A stretch of 64,000 bases of DNA from NCBI GenBank assembly GCA_035353855.1, contig DAOQAK010000013.1, forward strand, positions 5,782 through 69,781, given 5' to 3'. Below are positions 51,194 to 59,889 of this stretch, piece by piece. Source of the DNA: Bacteroidales bacterium (lineage in GTDB: Bacteria > Bacteroidota > Bacteroidia > Bacteroidales > CG2-30-32-10). The notes under the pieces are model-generated. The model was not told the origin of the DNA, made no database searches, and saw only the letters and a program-made list of their open reading frames with translations. A program made the translations under genes and the position numbers. How positions within the stretch are numbered: the first letter of the stretch is position 1; each line of letters starts with the position of its first letter.

Positions 51194-52351
51194 ATGAAAA
51201 TTAAAAAAATCATAAAAATCTTTTTTTGTATTATTCTTTTTGTATTTCTTGCAGTAATACTATATTTCGGAGGAATTATCATATATGATACTTCAAAAGA
51301 TTATAAACCCGAAAGCAAAGAAAAAATTAATATCTCGGGCAAGGCATGTTATGATAGTCCCGATACCGTAATAAGCCTTTTAAGCTGGAATATTGGCTAT
51401 TGCGGGCTTGGCAAGGATATGGATTTCTTTTATGATGGCGGGAAAAAAGTCAGACCTTCAAGAGAAGATTTTCAAAAATACCTGAACGGCGTGATAAATA
51501 AGATTTCGGGCTTCGACACAATAGACATCATCATGTTGCAGGAAGTTGATACAAGCGCTAAAAGGAGCTATTATACCAATGAAGCCGACCTGATAAAAAA
51601 ATTCAAACCTTTGTATGCATTTATGTTTGCCAAAAACTATGATGTGAAATTTGTTCCATTGCCTGTTTTCAATCCTATGGGAAATGTGCTTTCAGGAATG
51701 ATTACGCTTTCAAAAATAAATCCCGTTGAAGCCTACCGATATTCATATCATTCAGGTTATGCATGGCCAAAAAATGTGATGATGCTCGACCGCTGTTTGA
51801 TTTATACCCGTTATAATTTTTCAAACGGGAAAAAAATTATTGTGCTGAACACTCATAATTCAGCTTTTGATGATGCAGTTGAATTGCGCGAAGTAGAAGC
51901 TTATATCATCAAATCGATTATGCTTGATGAATACGCAAGAGGGAATTATGTGATTGCTGGTGGCGACTGGAATAGAAATCCTCCCGGTTTCAACCAGGCA
52001 AAAATTTCGGATGGTAATGCAAATTGTACGGCATGCCCTGCAATTGATACTGGGTTTTTACCTAAAGGATGGAAATGGATTTATGATAAATCAAAACCTT
52101 CTAACAGGAACGTAAACGAAGCATATAAAAAAGGAAAAACAAAAACAACCGTCATAGATTATTTTGTAGTATCTCCAAATGTTGAAGTACTCGAAAATAA
52201 AACCATTTCCGATGATTTTGAATTCTCCGACCATCAACCGGTATTTATGAGAATAAAATTGAAAACCGATACCATCAAACCAGACACGTCAGCTTTAATC
52301 AAAAAAGAAAAAATTGTTAAAAAGAAAAAAATAAAGACCGCATCTAAGTAA
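51194..52351 (+). CDS. Membrane-anchored endonuclease/exonuclease/phosphatase-fold protein
   Basis: 385 residues. One N-terminal membrane helix (KIFFCIILFVFLAVILYFGGIIIY), then an EEP-fold domain with LLSWNIGYCGLGK, IIMLQEVDT (metal-binding Glu), LNTHNS, AGGDWNRNPPG (Asp/Asn) and FSDHQPVFM (catalytic His). Substrates of this fold include nucleic acids, phosphoinositides and sphingolipids, and none can be assigned. A Lys-rich tail (KKEKIVKKKKIK) follows. It probably acts in the periplasm, anchored to the inner membrane. The next gene is co-oriented, 73 bases on. Confidence 0.85.
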   Translation: MKIKKIIKIFFCIILFVFLAVILYFGGIIIYDTSKDYKPESKEKINISGKACYDSPDTVISLLSWNIGYCGLGKDMDFFYDGGKKVRPSREDFQKYLNGVINKISGFDTIDIIMLQEVDTSAKRSYYTNEADLIKKFKPLYAFMFAKNYDVKFVPLPVFNPMGNVLSGMITLSKINPVEAYRYSYHSGYAWPKNVMMLDRCLIYTRYNFSNGKKIIVLNTHNSAFDDAVELREVEAYIIKSIMLDEYARGNYVIAGGDWNRNPPGFNQAKISDGNANCTACPAIDTGFLPKGWKWIYDKSKPSNRNVNEAYKKGKTKTTVIDYFVVSPNVEVLENKTISDDFEFSDHQPVFMRIKLKTDTIKPDTSALIKKEKIVKKKKIKTASK

Positions 52352-52424
52352 TTGCTGTTACGTAATTTTGTTTAAAAAATAAGAAAGGATAAACTAAAAT
52401 TAATTTTTATCCGTTTATAAACTT

Positions 52425-55058
52425 GTGCTGAGAAACTTTTTTCTATTAATATTTATTTTTATACAATCGGCTGTTTCCTGTCAAACGCTGAATGGTGTAC
52501 TTACTGATGAAAGCGGGGTTCCGGTTCCGGGTGCTAACATTTATATTAAAAATGGCGAGGCAGGCGTTATTACTGATAAAAATGGTTCGTATCAGATTTC
52601 TGTAAAAACAGGAAAACAAACTGTTGTTTTCAAAATGATGGGATATAACACCATCGAAAAAGAATTATTCATAAATGGAAAAGCACAATTCAAATTTGAT
52701 ACTGTTTTTAGTATTAATGCAAAACTGTTGAATGAAGCAATTGTTACATCCAATACACGCGATCTTGGAAAATCAATAATTCAGAATGTAAAAGATAAAA
52801 GAAAAGATTATCTTGATTCGGTTCGGAATTATCAGTGTATAACGTATCGCCGTATTTCGCTCGAAAATATTGAGCCCAAGCTTGTAATGGATTCTGTCGA
52901 AAAGAAACAAAGAGATAGCGTTGAGGCCGGTTTAAATAATACTGAAATAAAAAAAACAAAACGTGAAATAAAAAGAGAATTAAAAAAAGAAGCCAAACTG
53001 CATAGCAAAGATACCACCAGAAATAAAAAAGAAGAAATCAAGATGGTACAATATGTTTCGGATCTTGATGAAGTTATTTCAAAAATTTATTTTGAACGAC
53101 CTGCAAAATATAAAGAATCGGTAATAGCTGAAAATTTATACAATATAAGGTGGCCCGGATATTTTTATATTATTTCCGGTTCTGATATGTCGGGTGGCTT
53201 TGTTGCCGGAAATGGCTATCAGTACACCGATCCATATGTGATTATCAATAATGCTTCAACCGCAGATTTTAATTTTTATAAACCTACAATTACACAACCT
53301 TCAATTTGTATAAAGCCTTTATTGTCGCCACTTGCGCCGGGTTCAGCATTGTCGTATGTTTACGATTACGAAGGTGTTTATTACAGCGATAATAAAAAAT
53401 ATTATAAGATCAGAGTCAAACCTTTATTCCCGGCAGATGCATTGTACAGCGGCACAATTGATGTACACGACAGTACATGGGAGCTGCATTCGGTCGATTT
53501 GAAAATTAATTCTGATGTATTGTTGTTCTGTAAAAGTTTCAGAATACAACAGGATTATAAAACAATCTCGGGAATAAGTGTTCCAGCAAAAAGTACTTTT
53601 ACATATGAGATCAAAGAAGGAAGAAGGAATATAACAGGTGTAACAAGTATTGTTTATTCGGATTATAATTTAAACGACACTATCCCTCCAAAAACATTTT
53701 CTTCTGAAGTTAAGGAATACCAGGAAACGGCAACCGATAAAGATTCTGCATGGTGGGCTGAAAACAGGCCATTCGAACTTACTTTGAATGAAAAGAAATT
53801 CATCAGGAAAACCGATAGTTTATCGGCATATTACAATAGCGATGAATATATTTTTAAAACCGATTCATCAACTAACCACATTGATATTTGGAATGTTTTA
53901 TATAAAGGGATTAGCCAGGTAAACCGCAAAAAACAAATTGTTTATTTTATAAATCCTTTGGTCGCACAAATAAATCCATTGGGAATAGGGGGCTACAGAC
54001 ATACACTTGGTTTTACTCTTTATAAAAGATTTCCGAATGATTATTTATTGGAAACTGACGAGCTTTTGAATTATGGCTTTAACAATAAGGATTTACGCGG
54101 GAAAATAGGAGTAGGACTAACATATTTTCCGAAAAAATTTGTGAGAACTTTCATTCGTTTTGGTGATTATTACGACCAGGTAAACAGCAATGCATCTATA
54201 AGTTCAATGTTTAGCAGAAGCAATTATGCGCGCACACAAACATTCAGTATTGCACAAAGAATGGAAGTTATAAATGGTTTATTTGCCGAGCTTACTTATA
54301 TTTATTCCGATCAGACGCCAATTGCCGGAATGCATTTGGATCAATGGTCTAATAGTATTTTCGGTGAAGTGAACACTCCGCTTGATTTTGTAAGATATAC
54401 CAAATCAGAATTTCAATTAGAGATGAGATATTTATTTCATCAGAAATATGTGATGCGAAAAAACCGTAAAATTATTTTAGGAAGTAATTGGCCTGAGCTT
54501 ACTTTCCTTTGGAGGAAGGGTGTTCCGGATATCCTGAATAGCGAAGTGAATTTCGATTATTTTGAGTTAGGTACGAATTACGAAATAAAAATTGCGCGAT
54601 GGGGTAGGTTTAATTGGTCGGTAAAAGGCGGCTCGTTCGTGAATAAGGAAAGTTTAAGGATACTTGAATATAAATATTTCAGAGGTTCCGATAAAATATT
54701 TTTCAGCAGTCCTTCAAGAACATTGCAGCTATTAGGCCCAACATTAAACAGTTCTTCGGCATTTTTTCAATTTAATTTTATTCATCATTTTGAAGGAGCC
54801 ATTATGGATAAGATTCCTTTGATGAGTCGTCTGCGAATAGGACTGGCTGCAGGAGGCGGAGGATTGATGATGCAGGAAAACGGTTTTCGGCAAGCTGAAG
54901 TCTTTGGCGGACTCGAACGTGTTATTCGTATTCGCCGTGAATTGTTCCGCATAGGTGTGTTTGCTGTAACTGCCGATAACAACTTAAGCAAAGCAGATTT
55001 CACTTTAAAATTCGGAGTGAATTTCTATAACAGTTATAGTAAAAAGTGGGATTATTAA
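52425..55058 (+). CDS. DUF5686 outer-membrane protein with carboxypeptidase-like regulatory domain
   Basis: 877 residues from a GTG at 52425 that opens a signal peptide (MLRNFFLLIFIFIQSAVSCQ). About 22-105 is a carboxypeptidase D regulatory-like domain (LNGVLTDESGVPVPGANIYI, ITDKNGSYQISVKTGKQTVV), as at the N-terminus of TonB-dependent receptors. A charged Lys/Glu linker lies at 165-210. The rest, to the C-terminal Tyr, matches DUF5686, a predicted beta-barrel (QLEMRYLFHQKYVMRKNRK, LELGTNYEIKIARWGRFNWS). These proteins are widespread in Bacteroidota outer membranes; the function is unknown. It converges with hemW, three bases between stops. Confidence 0.85.
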   Translation: MLRNFFLLIFIFIQSAVSCQTLNGVLTDESGVPVPGANIYIKNGEAGVITDKNGSYQISVKTGKQTVVFKMMGYNTIEKELFINGKAQFKFDTVFSINAKLLNEAIVTSNTRDLGKSIIQNVKDKRKDYLDSVRNYQCITYRRISLENIEPKLVMDSVEKKQRDSVEAGLNNTEIKKTKREIKRELKKEAKLHSKDTTRNKKEEIKMVQYVSDLDEVISKIYFERPAKYKESVIAENLYNIRWPGYFYIISGSDMSGGFVAGNGYQYTDPYVIINNASTADFNFYKPTITQPSICIKPLLSPLAPGSALSYVYDYEGVYYSDNKKYYKIRVKPLFPADALYSGTIDVHDSTWELHSVDLKINSDVLLFCKSFRIQQDYKTISGISVPAKSTFTYEIKEGRRNITGVTSIVYSDYNLNDTIPPKTFSSEVKEYQETATDKDSAWWAENRPFELTLNEKKFIRKTDSLSAYYNSDEYIFKTDSSTNHIDIWNVLYKGISQVNRKKQIVYFINPLVAQINPLGIGGYRHTLGFTLYKRFPNDYLLETDELLNYGFNNKDLRGKIGVGLTYFPKKFVRTFIRFGDYYDQVNSNASISSMFSRSNYARTQTFSIAQRMEVINGLFAELTYIYSDQTPIAGMHLDQWSNSIFGEVNTPLDFVRYTKSEFQLEMRYLFHQKYVMRKNRKIILGSNWPELTFLWRKGVPDILNSEVNFDYFELGTNYEIKIARWGRFNWSVKGGSFVNKESLRILEYKYFRGSDKIFFSSPSRTLQLLGPTLNSSSAFFQFNFIHHFEGAIMDKIPLMSRLRIGLAAGGGGLMMQENGFRQAEVFGGLERVIRIRRELFRIGVFAVTADNNLSKADFTLKFGVNFYNSYSKKWDY

Positions 55059-55060
55059 AA

Positions 55061-56191
55061 TTAATCTGTAATAAAAAAATCGGAAGCTATTCCATCAGCA
55101 AATAATTTTCCGACATCAGTAAGAAAAATTTTATTGTCATTTATTTCAATGTATTTTTTTTCAGAATATTTTTTTGAAAGATTTACTATCCTTGATTTTT
55201 CTGACCCTCCAAATGTTTTTTCAATATGCTGTAAATCGCACCCCCACATGGTTCTTAGCGATGTAAGAATATATTCATTTAGTTTTTGCTCGGTAGTTAA
55301 AATCTCTTTCTCGGCTGGCAGTTTACCTTCTGAAATACTTTTCAAATATTTTGGCAGACTTGCTTCATTCCATTGTCGCGATAAAATATTAAACGAATGT
55401 GCGGCAGGACCAAGTCCCAGGTATTTACAGCCTTTCCAGTAAGAAGTATTATGTTTTGAAAAATATCCGTCTTTACAAAAATTACTGATTTCATAATGCA
55501 GGTAATTATTTTTTTTCATTTCATCAATTAATATTCTGAAATGTGAAATGCCCTGTTCTTCGTCGATTGGTTGAACTTTTTTTGATTGAATCTGTTTGTA
55601 AAGTAAAGTTTTTTCTTCAACAGTAAGACAATATGCTGAAATATGAGGAACAAGAAATGAAACTGCTTTGTGAATATTTTCTTTCCATGCTTCTTCTGCT
55701 TGCGAAGGAATCCCGTAAATGAAATCGATACTCAGATTTTCAAAACCTGCATCCTGACTACGTTTTACCGATGCCTCGGCTTGTGAAGCATTATGCGCAC
55801 GTTTTAAATATTTTAAATCTTCATCATCGAACGACTGAACACCAATACTCAAACGGTTTATTGAAGCACTTTTCCATTCTTTGAGTTTGGCTGATGAAAC
55901 ATCATCGGGATTTGCTTCCAAAGTGATTTCGGAATTATTGATGACATCAAATGTTTTATGAATTTGTTCAATTATTTTTGAAATATATGATGAAGGTAAC
56001 AATGAAGGAGTTCCGCCACCAAAATATATGGTTTCAATTTTTTCATTTTCCAAATAATTTTTTTGAAGCAAGATTTCTTTTTGTAATGATTCAAAAAATA
56101 AATCAATGTAAGTTGATGAAGCAACAGAGTAGAAATTGCAATAAATGCATTTGCTTTTACAAAATGGAATATGAATATATATTCCTGCCAT
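55061..56191 (-). CDS. hemW: HemW, radical SAM heme chaperone
   Basis: 376 residues. Radical SAM cluster Cys11, Cys15, Cys18 in IPFCKSKCIYCNFYS, with IETIYFGGGTPSLL, EITLEANPDDVSSAKL, RLSIGVQSFDDEDLKYLKRAH and SIDFIYGIP. The protein has the CxxxCxxC-N form of HemW and lacks the full CxxxCxxCxC of HemN, so it is a heme chaperone/HemW rather than a coproporphyrinogen dehydrogenase. The C-terminal winged HemN-type domain is present. Cytosolic single gene. Confidence 0.92.
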   Translation of the reverse strand: MAGIYIHIPFCKSKCIYCNFYSVASSTYIDLFFESLQKEILLQKNYLENEKIETIYFGGGTPSLLPSSYISKIIEQIHKTFDVINNSEITLEANPDDVSSAKLKEWKSASINRLSIGVQSFDDEDLKYLKRAHNASQAEASVKRSQDAGFENLSIDFIYGIPSQAEEAWKENIHKAVSFLVPHISAYCLTVEEKTLLYKQIQSKKVQPIDEEQGISHFRILIDEMKKNNYLHYEISNFCKDGYFSKHNTSYWKGCKYLGLGPAAHSFNILSRQWNEASLPKYLKSISEGKLPAEKEILTTEQKLNEYILTSLRTMWGCDLQHIEKTFGGSEKSRIVNLSKKYSEKKYIEINDNKIFLTDVGKLFADGIASDFFITD

Positions 56192-56241
56192 TTTAAAAAT
56201 TTTATTGCGAAGTTAAGGATAAATATTTTTTAGGGTAAATA

Positions 56242-56269
56242 AAAAAACCGCTTGTTATAGCGGTTTTTT
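56242..56269. terminator. Bidirectional rho-independent terminator
   Basis: Stem aaaaaaccgct/agcggtttttt with loop tgttat, with A- and T-runs on the two sides. It lies 20 bases beyond the hydrolase stop on the minus strand and upstream of hemW, insulating the two. Confidence 0.85.
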
Positions 56270-56288
56270 ATGCGAATACAAACATCAA

Positions 56289-57449
56289 TTAATGTATGAC
56301 ATTTATTTTGATAGGTTTACTTTCGTTGCCTTGTATATAAAGAAGGTAAAGTCCATTATTAATATCAGAGAAATCAAATAAAAAATTATGAATATCAGTT
56401 GTATTAGTTTTTAAATAATTTGTAACATCTTTTCCGGTGATATCAATGAGTTTAAAGCTATTGATATTTTCTATTGAATATAATTGAGCAAAATTATTTA
56501 CAGGGTTAGGATAGAATTTAAAATTATTTTCATAGTTCTCTTCAATAATTGTTGTAATGCATGAGTTAGTAAATTGATTAGTAGTGCTCGGCTGTAAAAC
56601 TGTGGTTTCAAAATTTGACTGTGCAACAACATCATTTTTAAAAATATAATTTAAGAAACTAACAAAATAATGTCTGACGGTAGCAGTGGCATCAGTCCTT
56701 CCAATTGCACCTACAGGTTGCGATGTATTTACATAATCGCCAAAACCGCCATGATCCATACCTGTAATTAAAACCCAATAAGCACAGTTTGCAGAAGTAA
56801 ATGAATTATACCCTATCAGACAATCTGCCGGTTTGCTTGATTGATCGTCAGCTCCTGCAAGGTCGAGTACTTTTCCTGTATATCCGCTTACATCCTGAGT
56901 TACAAGAATATTATTACTTGGATACGATGCAAAATAAACAATAGCATCAATTTTTCCGGGACGGTCAACCAAACAACCTGATGCATTTACGCCACCATTA
57001 GAATGACCGCCAATAGCCACTTTAGAAGAATCGGCATAGGTATAAAGCAAGCTACTTGTATTGGTAACATTTGTTAAAAACCAATCGTGAACGGCTTTAA
57101 AAGTTGTTCCATTAGGCATTCCTGCTGCTGTCTCATCAATCACCAAAACTACATAACCATATATTGCAAGATGTTTAAGATACAGATCGTAAGAGTGAAC
57201 ATTAATGGCACTGCTGAATAACCCATTTGCACCCGGCTGAAAAATAAACACAGGGTATTTAACTCCGGTTGGCGCTGTTACGGGATGATATATTACTACC
57301 TTTTTACTGCTTACAGTAACACTATCAGAAGTGATAGAGTAAGGTCCATCAACATAGTAAGGCGATGAAGTGGGTGCAATTTGCGATATTACGTGAAACT
57401 GCATCATAAAAAATAAAAAAATACTTAATAGAATGTTGATTTTTTTCAT
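56289..57449 (-). CDS. Secreted alpha/beta hydrolase with T9SS sorting domain
   Basis: 386 residues. Signal peptide MKKINILLSIFLFFMMQFHVIS, then an alpha/beta hydrolase of the dienelactone hydrolase/PET-hydrolase-like type: KYPVFIFQPGANGLFSS (oxyanion side), nucleophile in IGGHSNGGVNAS, an acid near DLAGADDQSS and the His in TGMDHGGFGDY. The last 75 residues are a T9SS type A domain (FKFYPNPVNNFAQLYS, INNGLYLLYIQGNES, KPIKINVIH). It should be exported to the surface to cleave ester substrates. A -7 box lies about 50 bases upstream. Confidence 0.85.
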   Translation of the reverse strand: MKKINILLSIFLFFMMQFHVISQIAPTSSPYYVDGPYSITSDSVTVSSKKVVIYHPVTAPTGVKYPVFIFQPGANGLFSSAINVHSYDLYLKHLAIYGYVVLVIDETAAGMPNGTTFKAVHDWFLTNVTNTSSLLYTYADSSKVAIGGHSNGGVNASGCLVDRPGKIDAIVYFASYPSNNILVTQDVSGYTGKVLDLAGADDQSSKPADCLIGYNSFTSANCAYWVLITGMDHGGFGDYVNTSQPVGAIGRTDATATVRHYFVSFLNYIFKNDVVAQSNFETTVLQPSTTNQFTNSCITTIIEENYENNFKFYPNPVNNFAQLYSIENINSFKLIDITGKDVTNYLKTNTTDIHNFLFDFSDINNGLYLLYIQGNESKPIKINVIH

Positions 57450-57497
57450 AGCGTTAGTTTTTTAAAAGTATACTTATGACATTTTAAAATTCTACAA

Positions 57498-57530
57498 CAA
57501 ATATATAAATTATTTTAATATTAAAATCAA
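57498..57530 (-). promoter_or_regulatory. Putative promoter for the T9SS hydrolase gene
   Basis: Minus strand: TATATTTG (57498-57505) as -7 and TTG at 57528-57530 as -33, about 22 bases apart, slightly wide. Confidence 0.45.
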
Positions 57531-57622
57531 TAATGATAATATTTATAGGTATTTTGATATACCAAAATGTAAATTAAGGTATACCTATATATTTAAAAGG
57601 ATTTAGGAACAAAGAAGGCAAA

Positions 57623-57655
57623 AAAATAGATTTGAGGTTTTTTCAAATCTATTTT
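57623..57655 (-). terminator. Rho-independent terminator of the porin gene
   Basis: Perfect 12-bp stem aaaatagatttg/caaatctatttt, followed on the minus strand by a run of T, 25 bases beyond the porin stop at 57680. Confidence 0.85.
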
Positions 57656-57679
57656 AAAAAGTATGGAATAAATTCTTCT

Positions 57680-59071
57680 TTAGAAATTATATTGCACTGC
57701 AAATAAGAAACGAATATTAGAAACATAATCTGCATCAGTAATTACGCCTTTTTCATCTCTGTTTAATGTTCCTGAAGCATTCTTTGTCGCATAAGCAGCA
57801 GAGGTATATTCAAGTTCGGTCATGAACTGAAATTTTTCAGAGATAAAAATTAAACGCGGGGCAATCCGGTAAATACTTTTTATATCAGCACCTCTGTTGA
57901 TTGCAGCAGTAGTAATGGGATAAGGATTACTTGCAACAGGAATGGCAGCAGGTAAACTGTAGGAAATAATTTTTTTATCAGCACCTCGATTTTGAGTGAA
58001 ACCTGCAAATAATCCGGCTTGTACTCTTTTTCCATTTGTTTGAATTTCGGCCCAGGTTGAAAAAATATTATATGAAACATAGTCTTTAAAATCTTTTTGT
58101 AAATCAGTAATCCCGCAAACAGCATAACCGCCAAGCATGGTCATATCAAAAAGATTTTGTCCGTATACACCGTATAATTTGAAAGTAAGAGCAGGAATTT
58201 TATATTTCATGAAACCATATGCTGTATAACCTCCAACTTTTTCGTCGGTTTTATATTTAGTTGTTACAGCATATGTATGGGTTACAGTATTGGTGGCAGT
58301 ATCAAGGATATATTTTTCAGGAGTTGTAATTACTTCGCTGTAAAGTCTTGGTACCAGTGTTTTGTAGCCACCGCCAATTCCGATAAGAAATTCTTTTTTT
58401 AAAGAATCGTTTTTTGTTCCATAGATTATTTGCGCATGCATTTCAGGAATAGCTGAGTTACGTAATGTAACAGAGGAACCACCCGGACTTGCAAAATCTC
58501 TTTGAGAATTTGCAGAAGCAACAACATTTATTTTACCAAATTTATATGTGAATTTGGCTTGAGGATTTCTTGAGAATGGTTGAAAAGGAGAACCAGTATT
58601 GAACGATACTACTCCGGGATAGCAACCTGCGATAAACATAGGATGCCATGTTTGTCCGAATAATAATTCTGTTTTCTTCCAGTTTAATTTTGCATAAGCG
58701 TGACGCAAGCGGAAACCATTTACATCAGAGAAATTCGTATTCTCATTTCCAAAGAAATCAGCTTCAATAACACCTGATGTTTTTGCTTTGAACGCATCAG
58801 GTCCACTTATTTTCCCGGTTAAGCGTGATTGTATTGAAAGAAAATTGAAATTTGATTTTGCATTAATATCATTGCCTTCTGCATCAGCAGAAACGGGCGA
58901 TGGGTATAATAAAAAATGTCCTTCGCGCAAGGATACATTCTGTCGTGAATCCCAGAAGAAATCATTTTTTACAAATCCTGAAAAATCAATTCCGAATTTT
59001 TGTTCTTTATTTTGTGAAAATACGATTGAAGGTAAAATACTAGTAAGCAATACAACGAAAATATTTTTCAT
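57680..59071 (-). CDS. Outer-membrane porin-like protein
   Basis: 463 residues. Signal peptide MKNIFVVLLTSILPSIVFS, then a long series of beta strands with the pattern of trimeric porins (FGIDFSGFVKNDFFWDSRQN, FNFLSIQSRLTGKISGPDA, RLRHAYAKLNWKKTELLFGQ, WHPMFIAGCYPG), ending FLFAVQYNF with terminal Phe. The FGQTW segment after an external loop resembles DcaP-like porins. It shares strand and orientation with the acetate-channel gene just upstream, so a role in short-chain carboxylate uptake is plausible. This is inferred from context only. Confidence 0.75.
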   Translation of the reverse strand: MKNIFVVLLTSILPSIVFSQNKEQKFGIDFSGFVKNDFFWDSRQNVSLREGHFLLYPSPVSADAEGNDINAKSNFNFLSIQSRLTGKISGPDAFKAKTSGVIEADFFGNENTNFSDVNGFRLRHAYAKLNWKKTELLFGQTWHPMFIAGCYPGVVSFNTGSPFQPFSRNPQAKFTYKFGKINVVASANSQRDFASPGGSSVTLRNSAIPEMHAQIIYGTKNDSLKKEFLIGIGGGYKTLVPRLYSEVITTPEKYILDTATNTVTHTYAVTTKYKTDEKVGGYTAYGFMKYKIPALTFKLYGVYGQNLFDMTMLGGYAVCGITDLQKDFKDYVSYNIFSTWAEIQTNGKRVQAGLFAGFTQNRGADKKIISYSLPAAIPVASNPYPITTAAINRGADIKSIYRIAPRLIFISEKFQFMTELEYTSAAYATKNASGTLNRDEKGVITDADYVSNIRFLFAVQYNF

Positions 59072-59094
59072 AAATTGATTTATTTATTTCGCGG

Positions 59095-59102
59095 CAAATA
59101 TA
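59095..59102 (-). promoter_or_regulatory. Putative internal -7 box for the porin gene
   Basis: Reads TATATTTG on the minus strand, 24 bases before the porin ATG, suggesting a separate promoter downstream of the acetate-channel gene. Confidence 0.4.
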
Positions 59103-59159
59103 GTATTATTAGAAAACTATGATAGAAAAAAATACAGAGAGGAAACCTTTTGAAAAAAA

Positions 59160-59750
59160 TTATTTCTTTTTAACTATACCAAGTGGCATTACAGTTTTTC
59201 CAAACATTTCATTTAACACTTGTCCCATTGCAGAGTATAATGCAATCAAACCACAAATGATTCCTTCGTATCCTGCAAAAGTTTTTAATACTGTACTTTC
59301 GGTGGCATCGCCAATTGCAAGAAGGAAAAATAAAAGTGCAAGAGTTCCAAAGAGTAATTGAAGCGCAACGCTTATACGGAATGTTCCAATGAAAAGAAAT
59401 ATTGTAAATATTCCCCAGACAGCAAGGTACGATGCCATTTCATTTTTATCAGCAGCAGAGCCATATCCCATTTTGGGAAGAATAATAACAAACACTAATG
59501 ATAGCCAAAAAAAACCATAAGCTGCAAATGCGGTTGTCCCGAACGTATTATTCTTTTTCCATTCCATAATTCCAACAATTACCTGTGCTATTCCACCTAT
59601 AGTAATACCCATAGCAAGTATAGTGCTGCCTAATGCAAAGTATCCGGCATTATGTAAATTAAGAAGTATGGTTGTTAAGGCAAAGCCTGTAAGCCCTAAT
59701 GGTGCAGGGTTTGCGGTATTATCCCTTAAAATTAAGTTTTGGTTTTCCAT
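59160..59750 (-). CDS. satP: Acetate/succinate channel, SatP (GPR1/FUN34/YaaH) family
   Basis: 196 residues with six helices. The family signature near the N-terminus is present as ANPAPLGLTGFALTTILLNLHN (motif NPAPLGL), and the FGTTAFAAYGFFWLS segment is conserved. It mediates uptake of acetate and sometimes succinate as protonated or ion-coupled monocarboxylate across the inner membrane. The porin gene lies 88 bases downstream. A minus-strand TATGTTTG box at 59806-59813 is a likely -7 element. Confidence 0.93.
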   Translation of the reverse strand: MENQNLILRDNTANPAPLGLTGFALTTILLNLHNAGYFALGSTILAMGITIGGIAQVIVGIMEWKKNNTFGTTAFAAYGFFWLSLVFVIILPKMGYGSAADKNEMASYLAVWGIFTIFLFIGTFRISVALQLLFGTLALLFFLLAIGDATESTVLKTFAGYEGIICGLIALYSAMGQVLNEMFGKTVMPLGIVKKK

Positions 59751-59840
59751 ATATGATTAAGTTAGTTAGTTTGCTGCAACAAGTATACAGAAAAAATTTA
59801 AATAACAAACATATGATTATATTTGAAATAAAAAGTTTGT

Positions 59841-59870
59841 TTGGATAAAGCAAAACAGATTTTATCTTTG
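59841..59870 (+). promoter_or_regulatory. Promoter of the sensor kinase gene
   Basis: TTG at 59841-59843 and TATCTTTG at 59863-59870, 19 bases apart, a good match to the Bacteroidota -33/-7 pair. The ATG is 19 bases after the -7 box. Confidence 0.65.
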
Positions 59871-59889
59871 TTGTTTAATTGAATACCAA

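Noticed and set aside
55061..56191. HemN (oxygen-independent coproporphyrinogen dehydrogenase)
   Set aside because: The cluster motif is CKSKCIYCN without the additional C of HemN, and the length fits HemW.
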